From a bacterium (lineage in GTDB: Bacteria > Armatimonadota > HRBIN16): a stretch of DNA of 20,819 nt. Location of the stretch: positions 1 to 20,819 of the forward strand of contig JANWXG010000015.1 of the NCBI GenBank assembly GCA_025057335.1, given 5' to 3'. Below are positions 7,385-14,654 of the stretch, one piece after another; the first letter of the stretch is position 1, and the number at the start of each line of letters is the position of its first letter. The notes under the pieces are model-generated. The model did not search any database. It worked only from the letters and a program-made list of their open reading frames with translations, and was not told the origin of the DNA. Both the position numbers and the translations under genes were made by a program.

Positions 7385-7437
7385 CATTCGGAAATTAATT
7401 GATATTTTTATGACAATTGTTAGCAGGTAATTGTCAA
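7376..7437. promoter_or_regulatory. Three AATTGTCA motifs between the ARPP-1 and crp-type genes
   Basis: AATTGTCAA occurs at 7376-7384 (covering the ARPP-1 -35 box) and 7429-7437. An inverted copy, TGACAATT, occurs at 7411-7418 and overlaps the palindrome ACAATTGT (7413-7420). The two direct copies are 53 bases apart, close to five helical turns. They could be operator half-sites controlling both divergent genes. The first copy is partly explained by the -35 hexamer itself, so the motif may be a by-product of AT-richness. Confidence 0.4.
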
Positions 7438-7531
7438 AAGTTTGCAGATTACAAAACCAGTATCACCGCGATACCCCACCTAGCAGGAAAGCCTCCGTTG
7501 TTGCGTAAACTATACGTAGGGGGTGACGAAG

Positions 7532-8221
7532 ATGAGCTTGGCATGGGCGATGGTAGAGAGCAATCCCCTAAACATGCTACCTGCGGAGCATTCGGAGCGC
7601 ATGATGCGCCTGATGCATCGCCGTCGGTTGAGCCCAGGTGAGCGCCTAGAGATGGGTAAAACCGCAGGAGGCTGGTGGATTGTGGAGAACGGTTTGATGA
7701 AGATGTATCAGGTAGCTCCAGACGGCAGTTCGTTAACATATGCTCTACTCAAACCGGGCGACTCGTTCGGGGAGACGGATATCCTGACGGGACACTGGGT
7801 GCGGGCGATGGTGGAGGCGCTCGAACCGAGCACGGTGCGCTACCTGCCTGCGGAGCAGTTTCACCGCTTGCTGCGCGAGTCACCAGACTTTGCCCTCGCG
7901 CTGTTGCGCGTGATGGCAGAGCGCATTCGCCAGTCGCAGGAGCGCGTGTTCCACATCAGCCGTCTTCCTCTCACCCATCGACTAGCGCACGCCCTGCTTG
8001 GGTTAGCCGAATCGGTCGGCAAACCGCATCCGCTCGGCACAGAGATACATCTCACCCAGCAAGAGCTGGCGGACTATGTGGGAGCAACGCGCGAGGCGGT
8101 CAGCCGCACCCTCTCCGGATGGAGCCGGCAGGGGTGCCTGGAAACGCACCGCAAGAGCATCATCCTAAAAGATACTCGCCCGCTGCAGACGCTGTGCGAG
8201 CAGATATCCATGTTCGCGTGA
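7532..8221 (+). CDS. Crp/Fnr family transcriptional regulator, CRP-like
   Basis: A 229-residue regulator with an N-terminal cyclic-nucleotide-binding-type beta-roll (about 15-125), a long dimerisation helix and a C-terminal winged HTH (about 145-215). In the roll, GDSFGETDILTGHWVRAM keeps the Gly-Glu (80-81) and Arg-Ala (91-92) positions that bind the cyclic nucleotide phosphate in CRP, so cAMP or a similar ligand is plausible. Only two cysteines (202 and 222) are present and no N-terminal cluster, so it is not an oxygen-sensing FNR. The recognition helix VGATREAVSRTL keeps R187-E188-x3-R192, equivalent to the base-reading R180, E181 and R185 of E. coli CRP. This predicts GTGA half-sites; one such palindrome lies at 8782-8797. 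I chose ATG 7532, preceded by AGGGGGTGA, over the GTG at 7523. It ends in a double stop, TGATGA. Confidence 0.92.
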   Translation: MSLAWAMVESNPLNMLPAEHSERMMRLMHRRRLSPGERLEMGKTAGGWWIVENGLMKMYQVAPDGSSLTYALLKPGDSFGETDILTGHWVRAMVEALEPSTVRYLPAEQFHRLLRESPDFALALLRVMAERIRQSQERVFHISRLPLTHRLAHALLGLAESVGKPHPLGTEIHLTQQELADYVGATREAVSRTLSGWSRQGCLETHRKSIILKDTRPLQTLCEQISMFA

Positions 8222-8223
8222 TG

Positions 8224-8255
8224 AAAAAATGGAAGGGCGTTTTACACCCTTCCAT
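8224..8255 (-). terminator. Intrinsic terminator of the fasciclin gene
   Basis: Read on the - strand, ATGGAAGGG (8255-8247) pairs perfectly with CCCTTCCAT (8237-8229) around a 9-base loop. A T-run of six (8229-8224), overlapping the last stem base, ends the structure. It lies 38 bases after the fasciclin stop and only a few bases from the end of the convergent crp-type gene. The + strand copy has no T-run, so termination is mainly of the - strand transcript. Confidence 0.88.
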
Positions 8256-8293
8256 CTGAGGAGTGGGGGGTGACCGTCTTCGCAGGTGCGGTC

Positions 8294-8698
8294 TTACTTA
8301 GGCATGATGACTGTGTCGATGACGTGGATCACGCCGTTATCCGCTTCGATGTCGGTCTGAATAACGTTGGCGTTGTCCACCATTACGCTACCACCTTCGG
8401 CACGAACCGTGATGCTCTGTCCCTGCACGGTCTGCAACTGCGTGCTGTTCACAACATCTGCCGCCATCAGCTTGCCGGGCACGACGTGGTAGGTCAGGAT
8501 GGCGGTCAGCTTCTCCTTATCCGCCAGCACCGCCTGCAACGTCTCCGCAGGAATCTTGGCGAAAGCCTCATCCGTCGGCGCGAAAACGGTGAAAGGTCCT
8601 GGTCCGCTCAGCGTCTCCACCAGACCAGCAGCCTGCACCGCCTGTACGAGCGTCTTGAAGTTCCCTGCCTTCACTGCGATGTCTACAATCGTCGGCAT
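8294..8698 (-). CDS. Single-domain fasciclin (FAS1) protein without signal peptide
   Basis: A 134-residue protein made of one FAS1 domain. The H1 motif GPFTVFAPTDEAF (34-46), the YH pair (70-71) and the H2 motif NGVIHVIDTVIMP (121-133) are all present in order. FAS1 domains mediate adhesion and protein or glycan contacts and are usually exported. Here the best start, ATG 8698, preceded by GGGAGGAGAAGAGA, gives a protein that begins directly with the domain and no signal peptide. An in-frame extension to 8800 adds no signal sequence either and covers a regulatory palindrome, so I reject it. The gene stands alone with its own terminator (8224-8255) and a CRP-type site (8782-8797) upstream. Location in the cell is therefore uncertain, either cytoplasmic or exported by a non-classical route. 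Confidence 0.93.
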   Translation of the reverse strand: MPTIVDIAVKAGNFKTLVQAVQAAGLVETLSGPGPFTVFAPTDEAFAKIPAETLQAVLADKEKLTAILTYHVVPGKLMAADVVNSTQLQTVQGQSITVRAEGGSVMVDNANVIQTDIEADNGVIHVIDTVIMPK

Positions 8699-8781
8699 TC
8701 TCTTCTCCTCCCGCTTCTCCAGAGTTGTTGCTCCTGGTGTGTTTACGCCATAGAGTATGACATTCTGCGGGAGGAGTGTTC

Positions 8782-8797
8782 CGTGATGCACATCACA
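8782..8797. promoter_or_regulatory. CRP-type binding site upstream of the fasciclin gene
   Basis: CGTGATGCACATCACA contains GTGA-N6-TCAC and matches the CRP consensus TGTGA-N6-TCACA at every position except the outermost T. Its centre (8789.5) lies about 90 bases before the fasciclin start. A weak -10-like TACTCT at 8752-8757 (- strand) would put the site near -41 to -45, the class II activation position. The Crp-type regulator encoded next door has the matching recognition residues. Confidence 0.6.
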
Positions 8798-8907
8798 CAA
8801 GGCGAAAATGGTTTAAGAAATTGTTAAGTGTATCTTTCTGGTGGGGTGATGGCGCGCCAGTCGACAGGCTGAGAACACCTCCGAAAGGTGGGTGGTTAGG
8901 GAGCACG

Positions 8908-9639
8908 TCATAGATGATGCACCGGCTCGGCGGAGCTGACCGCAACCTGCTGCCCGCCTACCTCTATCACCACTTCTCCAGTATCCATCACCTTTCGCGC
9001 TACGCCCACTGCTCCCGAGGGAAGTCGATACAGTTGCCCCACCGTCACATCATGGCGACGCCACTCGTTGAGAACGGCAGGCAGTCCCCCTCGCCGCCAT
9101 TCCGCCGTCCAGTGGTCGGTGTAGCGCAGCATCGCCTGTGCCAGCGGTTCCACAGCGAGCGCCACGCCCGTTTCTAGCAGCACTGAGGTCGCCTGGTCGC
9201 GTATCTCCTGAGGGAAGTCACGCTGTTGTAGGTTCATCCCCACTCCCGCTAGCGCCCAAGGCGCCCCCCGTGCGTCGCGCGAGGTCTCTATCAGGATGCC
9301 CGCCAGCTTCCGTCCGTTGACTAGCACATCGTTGCTCCATCGGAACTGCACTTCCAGCCCAACCTGTTCTCGAAGGGCGTGCGCCGCTGCTAGCGCCAGC
9401 ACGAACGCGAGCTCCCCCGCCTGCGCTTCCTCTTTCGCTTGCAAGGGCAGCAGAATCGTCATCAGAAGGCTCTCCCCAGGCACGTCCAGCCAACGATGAC
9501 CGAACCTGCCTCGCCCTGCGGTTTGATGCTCGGCGACGACGGCGCGAACCAGCACGGGCGGTGTCTGTAGTATCTCACGCGCCAGGTCTTGTGTAGAAGG
9601 CACGGTGCCGCAGTATACAATCAGCCCTAAATCACTCAT
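8908..9639 (-). CDS. birA: Biotin-[acetyl-CoA-carboxylase] ligase, no HTH domain
   Basis: A 243-residue biotin protein ligase that activates biotin to biotinyl-AMP and attaches it to the carboxyl carrier protein of acetyl-CoA carboxylase or other biotin enzymes. The family motifs are present: STQDLA (15-20), the nucleotide and biotin loop AEHQTAGRGRFGHRW (36-50), WSNDVLVNGRKLAGILIE (101-118) with the conserved Lys at 111, and a small C-terminal SH3-like domain ending VIEVGGQQVAVSS. The N-terminal winged helix that lets E. coli BirA repress the biotin operon is absent, so this is a group I enzyme with no direct regulatory role. The ATG 9639 has only a poor ribosome binding site and a short gap to the divergent SDR gene. 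It is the only recognisable biotin gene in the window. Confidence 0.95.
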   Translation of the reverse strand: MSDLGLIVYCGTVPSTQDLAREILQTPPVLVRAVVAEHQTAGRGRFGHRWLDVPGESLLMTILLPLQAKEEAQAGELAFVLALAAAHALREQVGLEVQFRWSNDVLVNGRKLAGILIETSRDARGAPWALAGVGMNLQQRDFPQEIRDQATSVLLETGVALAVEPLAQAMLRYTDHWTAEWRRGGLPAVLNEWRRHDVTVGQLYRLPSGAVGVARKVMDTGEVVIEVGGQQVAVSSAEPVHHL

Positions 9640-9757
9640 GAGGTATGGTTTTGGGCGCTCTCCAGCGGATATCCTGCTTCCTTAGCAGAGGGAAGGTCAT
9701 AGAGAACGGGAGGGCGAAAATGCTAAGCCGAACAGCAAGATTTGTAGGGGGAGAGTT

Positions 9758-10585
9758 ATGCCATCGTACGTGGAACAGCTCTTTTCAGTGAGCGGAAGAG
9801 TCGCCCTGTTCACGGGCGGTGCGGGCGTGCTCTCAGGCGCCATTGCACGAGGTCTCGGCAAAGCGGGCGCACGCATCGTGCTGACGGACATCGCCTCACT
9901 GGACGAGCGCGTGCAGCAGTTACGCACTGAGGGCATCGAGACACGTGGCTATCGGATGGATGTGTTAGACAAGGCGGATATCGAGCGGGTAGCGGAGCAG
10001 GTGCAACGCGAGGTAGGCAGGGTGGACATCCTGCTCAACGCCGCGGGGGGCAACATCCCTGAAGCCTCCACCTCGCCCGAACGTCGCTTCTTCGACTTGC
10101 CTCTGGAGGCGCTCCAGAGGGTGGTGTATCTGAACCTGTTCGGGGGAGCGATATTGCCTAGCCAGGTGTTCGCGAGGCAGATGCTGGAGAACGAAGAAGG
10201 GGGCGTTATCATCAACTTCTCCTCGATGTCGGCGTTCAAGCCGCTCACGCGCGTGCTAGGCTACTCGGCGGCGAAAGCAGCGGTAAGCAACTTCACGCAG
10301 TGGCTGGCAGTCCACATCGCGCAAGAGTACTCGCCTAAGGTACGAGTCAACGCGATTGCCCCTGGCTTTTTCCTCACCCATCAGAACCGCTACCTGCTGC
10401 TGGACGAGCAGGGCAACTTGACGCCGCGTGGGCAAGCTATCCTCGCGCATACACCGATGGGGCGCTTCGGCGAACCTGACGACCTGGTCGGCACCATCCT
10501 CTGGTTGGCATCGCCCGCCAGCGCGTTCGTAACGGGCGCGGTCATCCCGATAGACGGCGGTTTCAGCGCGTTCTCGGGAGTATAG
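9758..10585 (+). CDS. SDR family oxidoreductase, D-mannonate oxidoreductase-like
   Basis: A 275-residue classical short-chain dehydrogenase/reductase using NAD(P)H in the cytoplasm. Motifs in order are the cofactor loop TGGAGVLSG (19-27), NAAGG (94-98), N126, S156 in NFSSMS, and Y169-S-A-A-K173. This completes the N-S-Y-K catalytic tetrad with the expected spacing. The long APGFFLTHQNRYLLLDEQGN segment after the active site and the ending VIPIDGGFSAFSGV resemble the SDR-type D-mannonate or gluconate dehydrogenases. A role in reducing or oxidising a sugar acid is therefore plausible, and is supported by nearby sugar genes, but the substrate is inferred. A GGGGGAG site sits 6 bases before ATG 9758. 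The gene is divergent from birA and converges on the aldo/keto reductase gene with only 19 bases between the ends. Confidence 0.9.
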   Translation: MPSYVEQLFSVSGRVALFTGGAGVLSGAIARGLGKAGARIVLTDIASLDERVQQLRTEGIETRGYRMDVLDKADIERVAEQVQREVGRVDILLNAAGGNIPEASTSPERRFFDLPLEALQRVVYLNLFGGAILPSQVFARQMLENEEGGVIINFSSMSAFKPLTRVLGYSAAKAAVSNFTQWLAVHIAQEYSPKVRVNAIAPGFFLTHQNRYLLLDEQGNLTPRGQAILAHTPMGRFGEPDDLVGTILWLASPASAFVTGAVIPIDGGFSAFSGV

Positions 10586-10604
10586 CTGGCTTCTGCGAGG
10601 GGTT

Positions 10605-11459
10605 CTAAGCCGCTCGCGAGAAGAGAGGCGTTAGCTTTTCCGCCTCGGCGCGCAGCCGCTGCATCTCCCGGGCGCTCACCTTGCGAAACCGCTCCGCGAA
10701 GGGCAGCGCCATGCGGAAGAGATTCTCCTCGCCCGGCGGGATGGCTGCGGTCATGTTCGGCAGTGACAGGGTGTAACGGAACGCTAGCTCCGCCATCTTT
10801 GGGTCGGTGATGGGTTCGTACCAGCACTTTTCCAGCCGTTGTGCCCCCTCTTGCCACTGCGTGCGCGCCATCGCTTTGAGCGCTAGCAACGTTGCCCCCC
10901 GTTTGGGCGCCTCGCGCAGTAGTTCCCAGCCGAAGTTGCCCTTGAACAGCATCACGAAGTTGAACGGGAAGAGCACGCTGTCGAAGGGAAACCGCTTGAG
11001 CGCCTCCAGAGCCACCTCCTCTGCGTGCGCGCTGAAGCCGATGTAACGCACTTTGCCCTGTTCCCTCGCCTTGAGGAAGACCTCCATTGCCCCACCGGGT
11101 GCGAAGCACTGCTCTAGCTCCTCCATGTTGGAGAGGGCATGGAGCTGATAGAGGTCAAAATAGTCGGTCTGCAGCTTGCGCAGTGAGGCTTCTAGCTCCT
11201 CTTGGGCGCCTTTGGCGTCGCGCTTCGCGGTTTTGCAGGCGAGGAAGAGCTTGTCGCGGAAGGGCTTGATAGCAGCTCCCATGCGCTCTTCGGCGTCCCA
11301 GTAGGTAGGCGCGACGTCGAAATAGTTCACTCCGCGCTCGTAGGCTTCCCGGGCGATGGCGTCTGCTTCGCGCTGTGGCAACCTCGCTAGCACAATGCCT
11401 CCTAAGCCAATGATGGAAATCTGGTCGCCCTTCTTGCCATACGGACGTTTGGGAATCAT
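10605..11459 (-). CDS. Aldo/keto reductase
   Basis: A 284-residue (beta/alpha)8-barrel NAD(P)H-dependent oxidoreductase. The catalytic tetrad of the family is intact: D48 and Y53 in NYFDVAPTYWDAEERMG, K76 in LFLACKTAKR and H107 in LYQLHAL. The motif GKVRYIGFSAH follows at about 146-156. The C-terminus lacks the paired cysteines of the ferredoxin-fused AKR group. The physiological substrate is unknown; the neighbourhood (SDR, GH20, sugar isomerase and kinase) suggests a carbohydrate or its aldehyde. A nearly ideal GGAGGTG site precedes ATG 11459. Between this gene and the upstream GH20 gene on the same strand lies an array of five GC hairpins, so the two are probably separately transcribed or processed. 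Confidence 0.93.
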   Translation of the reverse strand: MIPKRPYGKKGDQISIIGLGGIVLARLPQREADAIAREAYERGVNYFDVAPTYWDAEERMGAAIKPFRDKLFLACKTAKRDAKGAQEELEASLRKLQTDYFDLYQLHALSNMEELEQCFAPGGAMEVFLKAREQGKVRYIGFSAHAEEVALEALKRFPFDSVLFPFNFVMLFKGNFGWELLREAPKRGATLLALKAMARTQWQEGAQRLEKCWYEPITDPKMAELAFRYTLSLPNMTAAIPPGEENLFRMALPFAERFRKVSAREMQRLRAEAEKLTPLFSRAA

Positions 11460-11495
11460 GATGCACCTCCACTTGATTGAACCTATCCCCCTACC

Positions 11496-11687
11496 CCCCT
11501 TCCCTGCAAAGGAAGGGGAGACAGACCGTGTTCCCGCCTACACCCCTCTCCTTGCAGCAGAGGGGACAGTGGTGAGGTTGAACTTATCCCCTTATCCCCC
11601 TTCCCGACGAAGGAAGGGGTAGCGTTGCACCCCTCTCCTTGCAGGAGAGGGGGCGGGGGTGAGGTTGCCCCTCTCCTACGCAGAGGG
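11496..11687. repeat. Tandem array of five GC-rich hairpins, two alternating types
   Basis: Five short inverted repeats fill the gap between the aldo/keto reductase start and the GH20 stop. Type I (CCCCTTCC-N7-GGAAGGGG) is at 11496-11518 and 11597-11619. Type II (CCCCTCT...AGAGGGG) is at 11543-11565, 11630-11652 and, in a shorter form, 11669-11687. The order I-II-I-II-II, with a shared GGTGAGGTTG spacer after the first two type II hairpins (11571-11580 and around 11659-11667), shows duplication of a roughly 90-100-base unit. Another type II copy stands at 6235-6267. No gene lies here. The array may act as 3'-end or intercistronic processing structures for the - strand. Confidence 0.75.
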
Positions 11688-11693
11688 AAAGGT

Positions 11694-13550
11694 TTAGTTT
11701 GTTTCGTACTCCTTTAGGCGTTGTTCCAGCACGCGCGTGCTATCTTGCAAGCCACCCTCACGATTGCGTGCCATCCACAGGCGGCGGTGTTCTCCCAAGA
11801 TTTCGCGCATGTCGGCAGCCAAAGCGTGCCGTTCCTCCAGCGAGTCAATGGTGCCCCTTCGCAAGGCGAGCGCTCGACGGCAACCATGTAGCAGCATCCG
11901 CGCTGCGTTGGCGAATTCGTCCACGATGAGCGCGGCGTCTGCCCTACGCATGCTGGCGCGGGACAACGGTTCAGTAACGGCACGAATATACTCCGCTGTG
12001 GAGCGAATCGTCTCTTCCGTGGCGCTCTCGGGCAAGGGACGGCTTGCTGGAGAATGTACGAAGTGGAATAGCACGCTGGCATTGCGCACTATGTGTCCAA
12101 TCTTTTGGTAGGCGTTGCCTAGGTCGTACGCCAGCCTGCCCATGACTTCTGCGTCATCGCGGAACACGTGCACATCCAGTGCGCGCACGATGTCCCTATC
12201 ACGGTTCGTCTGGTAGCACCAGCAAAGTGAGGCGCCTACAGCCAGACCTAGGTAGCTCACGGGTAGATACTGCCAGTGCCCGTTGTCGCCCCAGTCGGTG
12301 ATGAGATAGCCGACGGCACCGTGCTTCAAACCGTTCTCCGCGGCGTTGCGCAGGTTGCCCAAGCAGTTATCGGTGCGTCCTGCGATGGAGTTCCATGAGG
12401 AGGTGCCTGGGCACACGTAGAACGGGATGCCTGACGCTGCGAACCGCGCTCCATGCTCGTCAAAGGGGTGCGTTGCCTCGTAGCCCCACTCCAGCGCCAC
12501 AACGTCCTTGGGCAGCTCGGGCACTAGCTCGGGATGCTCCATGATGATATCTCCCCAGAAGTGCATGGTACGTCCATGCCGCTGCACCAGCTCGTAAATC
12601 TGCAGCAGAAACTCCAGATACACGCGCCCTTTGCCCTTGCGCTCGCACTCCTGTCGGCTTTTGCCCTGACCGAGGTCGAAGGTCTCGTCGCAGCCCACGT
12701 TGAACTTGCGGCTGCTGAAATGGGGCAACAGTTCTGCATACAGCTCAGCGAGGAACTGCAAACTGGCGGGGTCGGTCGGGTTTAGACTGAACGGATCTTC
12801 GCTACGACCGCCCCAAGACCATTCGAAGCCGTCGGGGCACTCCGCGAGGCGGCGGTAGCGCGGCAGTTTCAGCCAGCGGTGCATATGTCCAAACGAATTC
12901 TGATTAGGTACCAGCTCCACAAACCGCGCGCGGCAGTAGGCGTCCAAGCGCAAGATGTCCTCTCCCGTCATCGGGCTAGACTGCGCCCACACCTCGCGAT
13001 GGTTGCGATAAGCGAAGGTATGCTCCGTGTACAGCTCGAGATGATTGATCTTCCACTCCGCTAGTTCATCCACCAGAGAGAAGAGCGTCTCTAGGGTAGG
13101 CACCTTGTCACGGCTGATATCCAGCATCACGCCGCGCGAGGGGAAGTCGGGATGGTCGTCTATCTCACCGCAGGGCAGCTGTCGCGGGCACTGACGTAAG
13201 ATTTGCCGGAGCGTCATCACGCCGTAGAACAGCCCCGCTGCGTCGGAAGCGGTCACCATAATGCGCTGAGGGTTCACCTGCAAGCGGTAGCCCTGCGCGC
13301 GCATGCCTGCTGAGGGGTCGAGCGTCAACACCGCCTGTGCAAGCGGGTCGCCCTCTGCACTACCCGCCCACAGGTTCCATTGCATCCCCTGTGTCTCCCA
13401 TACCGCCTTTTGCAGCGCCGAGGCGATGGGTAAGAGAGCTTGCGGTTCCCCTTGACACACGATACGCGCGCCTTGCCGCAGCGAGAGAGCCCCCTCTTGC
13501 GCCCTCACATGGCGCGGCTGAGGTAGCAGAGTCAAACCTTCGAGGTTCAT
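11694..13550 (-). CDS. GH20 beta-N-acetylhexosaminidase-like glycoside hydrolase
   Basis: A 618-residue glycoside hydrolase family 20 protein that would release terminal N-acetylglucosamine or N-acetylgalactosamine by substrate-assisted catalysis. An N-terminal GH20b-type domain (to about 130) is followed by the catalytic barrel, which starts at DFPSRGVMLDISRDKVP. Key positions are HLELYTEHTFAY, the NQNSFGHMHRWL strand and the paired acids in FNVGCDETFDLG (D288-E289 from ATG 13550), which match the catalytic Asp-Glu of the family. The TDWGDNGHWQ segment is also typical. There is no signal peptide, so it may act inside the cell on imported oligosaccharides or glycoconjugates. A GTG at 13565 is in frame, but ATG 13550 has GAGGAAG at proper spacing and I prefer it. 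The gene is divergent from the sugar isomerase operon. Confidence 0.9.
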   Translation of the reverse strand: MNLEGLTLLPQPRHVRAQEGALSLRQGARIVCQGEPQALLPIASALQKAVWETQGMQWNLWAGSAEGDPLAQAVLTLDPSAGMRAQGYRLQVNPQRIMVTASDAAGLFYGVMTLRQILRQCPRQLPCGEIDDHPDFPSRGVMLDISRDKVPTLETLFSLVDELAEWKINHLELYTEHTFAYRNHREVWAQSSPMTGEDILRLDAYCRARFVELVPNQNSFGHMHRWLKLPRYRRLAECPDGFEWSWGGRSEDPFSLNPTDPASLQFLAELYAELLPHFSSRKFNVGCDETFDLGQGKSRQECERKGKGRVYLEFLLQIYELVQRHGRTMHFWGDIIMEHPELVPELPKDVVALEWGYEATHPFDEHGARFAASGIPFYVCPGTSSWNSIAGRTDNCLGNLRNAAENGLKHGAVGYLITDWGDNGHWQYLPVSYLGLAVGASLCWCYQTNRDRDIVRALDVHVFRDDAEVMGRLAYDLGNAYQKIGHIVRNASVLFHFVHSPASRPLPESATEETIRSTAEYIRAVTEPLSRASMRRADAALIVDEFANAARMLLHGCRRALALRRGTIDSLEERHALAADMREILGEHRRLWMARNREGGLQDSTRVLEQRLKEYETN

Positions 13551-13751
13551 GCGACGCTTCCTCACAAAGATGTTGTGGTGTACTTGTTATACGACATGGA
13601 GGGGGAAAGTTCCTCACTCATCTTCCTTTCGCACGGAGACGGTGTCATCTCGCGGACAGAGCAAACAGGTGTTGGCAGGCGCTATAGACGAAACGGCATC
13701 GCCCCTGTCCTTTTATCTTCGCGACGGGCATACAGCAGGAATCCTTCTCGA

Positions 13752-13797
13752 CTCCTCCGAAAGCGTACCCTAGCGCTGATCGCTTGAGAAGGAGGAG
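13752..13797 (+). promoter_or_regulatory. Leader hairpin that could mask the isomerase ribosome binding site
   Basis: CTCCTCC (13752-13758) is the exact complement of the Shine-Dalgarno sequence GGAGGAG (13791-13797) of the isomerase gene. AAGCG (13761-13765) pairs with CGCTT (13781-13785) as an inner stem. The loop (13766-13780) contains the palindrome AGCGCT. The fold would hide the ribosome binding site. The rest of the 13551-13807 gap shows no gene and no convincing sigma70 promoter for the + strand. Confidence 0.4.
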
Positions 13798-13807
13798 CGT
13801 CTACACC

Positions 13808-14644
13808 ATGGAAATCGGCATATTGACCGCACCGTTCGCAGGGGAGCCACTGGAGGTCGTAGCCGCATTCGCGGGAGAGCACGGTTTCGCCGCCCTCGAG
13901 GTGGTAGCAGCACCGGGTTCCAAACATGTCGACATCGCGAACTTCACGCAGGCAGACGCGGAGCGTGTGCTGGAGTTGATGGAGCGGCGCGCCCTGCGCA
14001 TCAGCAGCCTGGCGATGTACACCAACACAACGCCTGCTGACCCGCAGGAGCGCGCGCAGGTTATTGAACACCTCAAGAAGGCGGTAGATGCGGCGAAACT
14101 GCTGGATGTGGACGTAGTATGCACGCTGGGCGGCATGCCCGTGCCTGGCAAGGACAAGTTCAAGACCATTGAGGAAGATTGCAAGGCGGTCTTCCCGCCG
14201 GTGCTGGAGTACGCTGGCGAGCGCGGCGTGAAGATTGCCCTGGAGAACTGGTATGCCACCAATATGCAAGGCTTGGAACACTGGAGGTGCATGTTCGAGA
14301 CCATCCCTCACGAGAATTTCGGCTTGAACTTCGACCCTTCACATCTGATATGGCAGGGCATCGACTACGTTGCCGCAGTGCACCATTTCGGCAAGCGCAT
14401 CTTCCATACACACGCCAAAGACACGGAGATTCGCGAGGACAGACTGCGCTGGCTGGGCAACCAGGCGTACGGCTGGTGGCGCTACGTCATACCCGGCTTC
14501 GGGGCGGTGCGCTGGGGCGAATACATCGGCGCGCTGCGCGCAGTAGGCTACGATGGAGTGCTCTCCATCGAGCACGAGGACAGCGCGTTTGGGCGTGAGG
14601 AGGGCTTCCTCGCGGGCAAGCGCTACCTGAGCCAGTTTGTGTAG
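13808..14644 (+). CDS. Sugar phosphate isomerase/epimerase, TIM-barrel family
   Basis: A 278-residue xylose-isomerase-like TIM barrel (AP endonuclease 2 superfamily) of the kind that isomerises or epimerises sugars, keto-sugars or hydroxypyruvate with a divalent metal. The four metal ligand positions are visible: E146 in IALENW, D176 in LNFDPSHL, H202 in FHTHAKDTE and E255 in LSIEHED. The substrate is not evident. The start is ATG 13808, preceded by GGAGGAG with a fairly long spacer; a TTG at 13784 would put the ribosome binding site inside the coding region. It is the first gene of a + strand operon: xylulokinase begins 10 bases after its stop, with its ribosome binding site overlapping the stop codon. 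The product could be the ketose phosphorylated by the next enzyme. Confidence 0.9.
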   Translation: MEIGILTAPFAGEPLEVVAAFAGEHGFAALEVVAAPGSKHVDIANFTQADAERVLELMERRALRISSLAMYTNTTPADPQERAQVIEHLKKAVDAAKLLDVDVVCTLGGMPVPGKDKFKTIEEDCKAVFPPVLEYAGERGVKIALENWYATNMQGLEHWRCMFETIPHENFGLNFDPSHLIWQGIDYVAAVHHFGKRIFHTHAKDTEIREDRLRWLGNQAYGWWRYVIPGFGAVRWGEYIGALRAVGYDGVLSIEHEDSAFGREEGFLAGKRYLSQFV

Positions 14645-14654
14645 GAGGCGTGCG

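Noticed and set aside
8699..8800. N-terminal extension of the fasciclin protein
   Set aside because: It lacks a signal peptide or domain content and covers the CRP-type palindrome, and the downstream ATG has a far better ribosome binding site.
8841..8905. TPP-riboswitch-like words (GGGGTG then GGCTGAGA) on the + strand
   Set aside because: The second conserved half of the thi box is absent, and no + strand gene follows until 9758. A simple CACCT...AGGTG hairpin explains part of the pattern.
9720..9791. 23-codon frame with GGGAGGGCGAAA before its ATG, overlapping the SDR start
   Set aside because: The peptide has no recognisable feature and no leader-peptide or attenuator structure follows. 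It could be chance in a purine-rich leader.
11496..11687. CRISPR array
   Set aside because: Repeats are short palindromes of two alternating types with unequal, related spacers. There are no cas genes.
13571..13620. ECF-sigma-like GGAACTT with a downstream GTCGTA/TATAAC on the - strand before the GH20 gene
   Set aside because: The spacing to GTCGTA is too short for the ECF consensus, and the sigma70 reading has only a poor -35 box.
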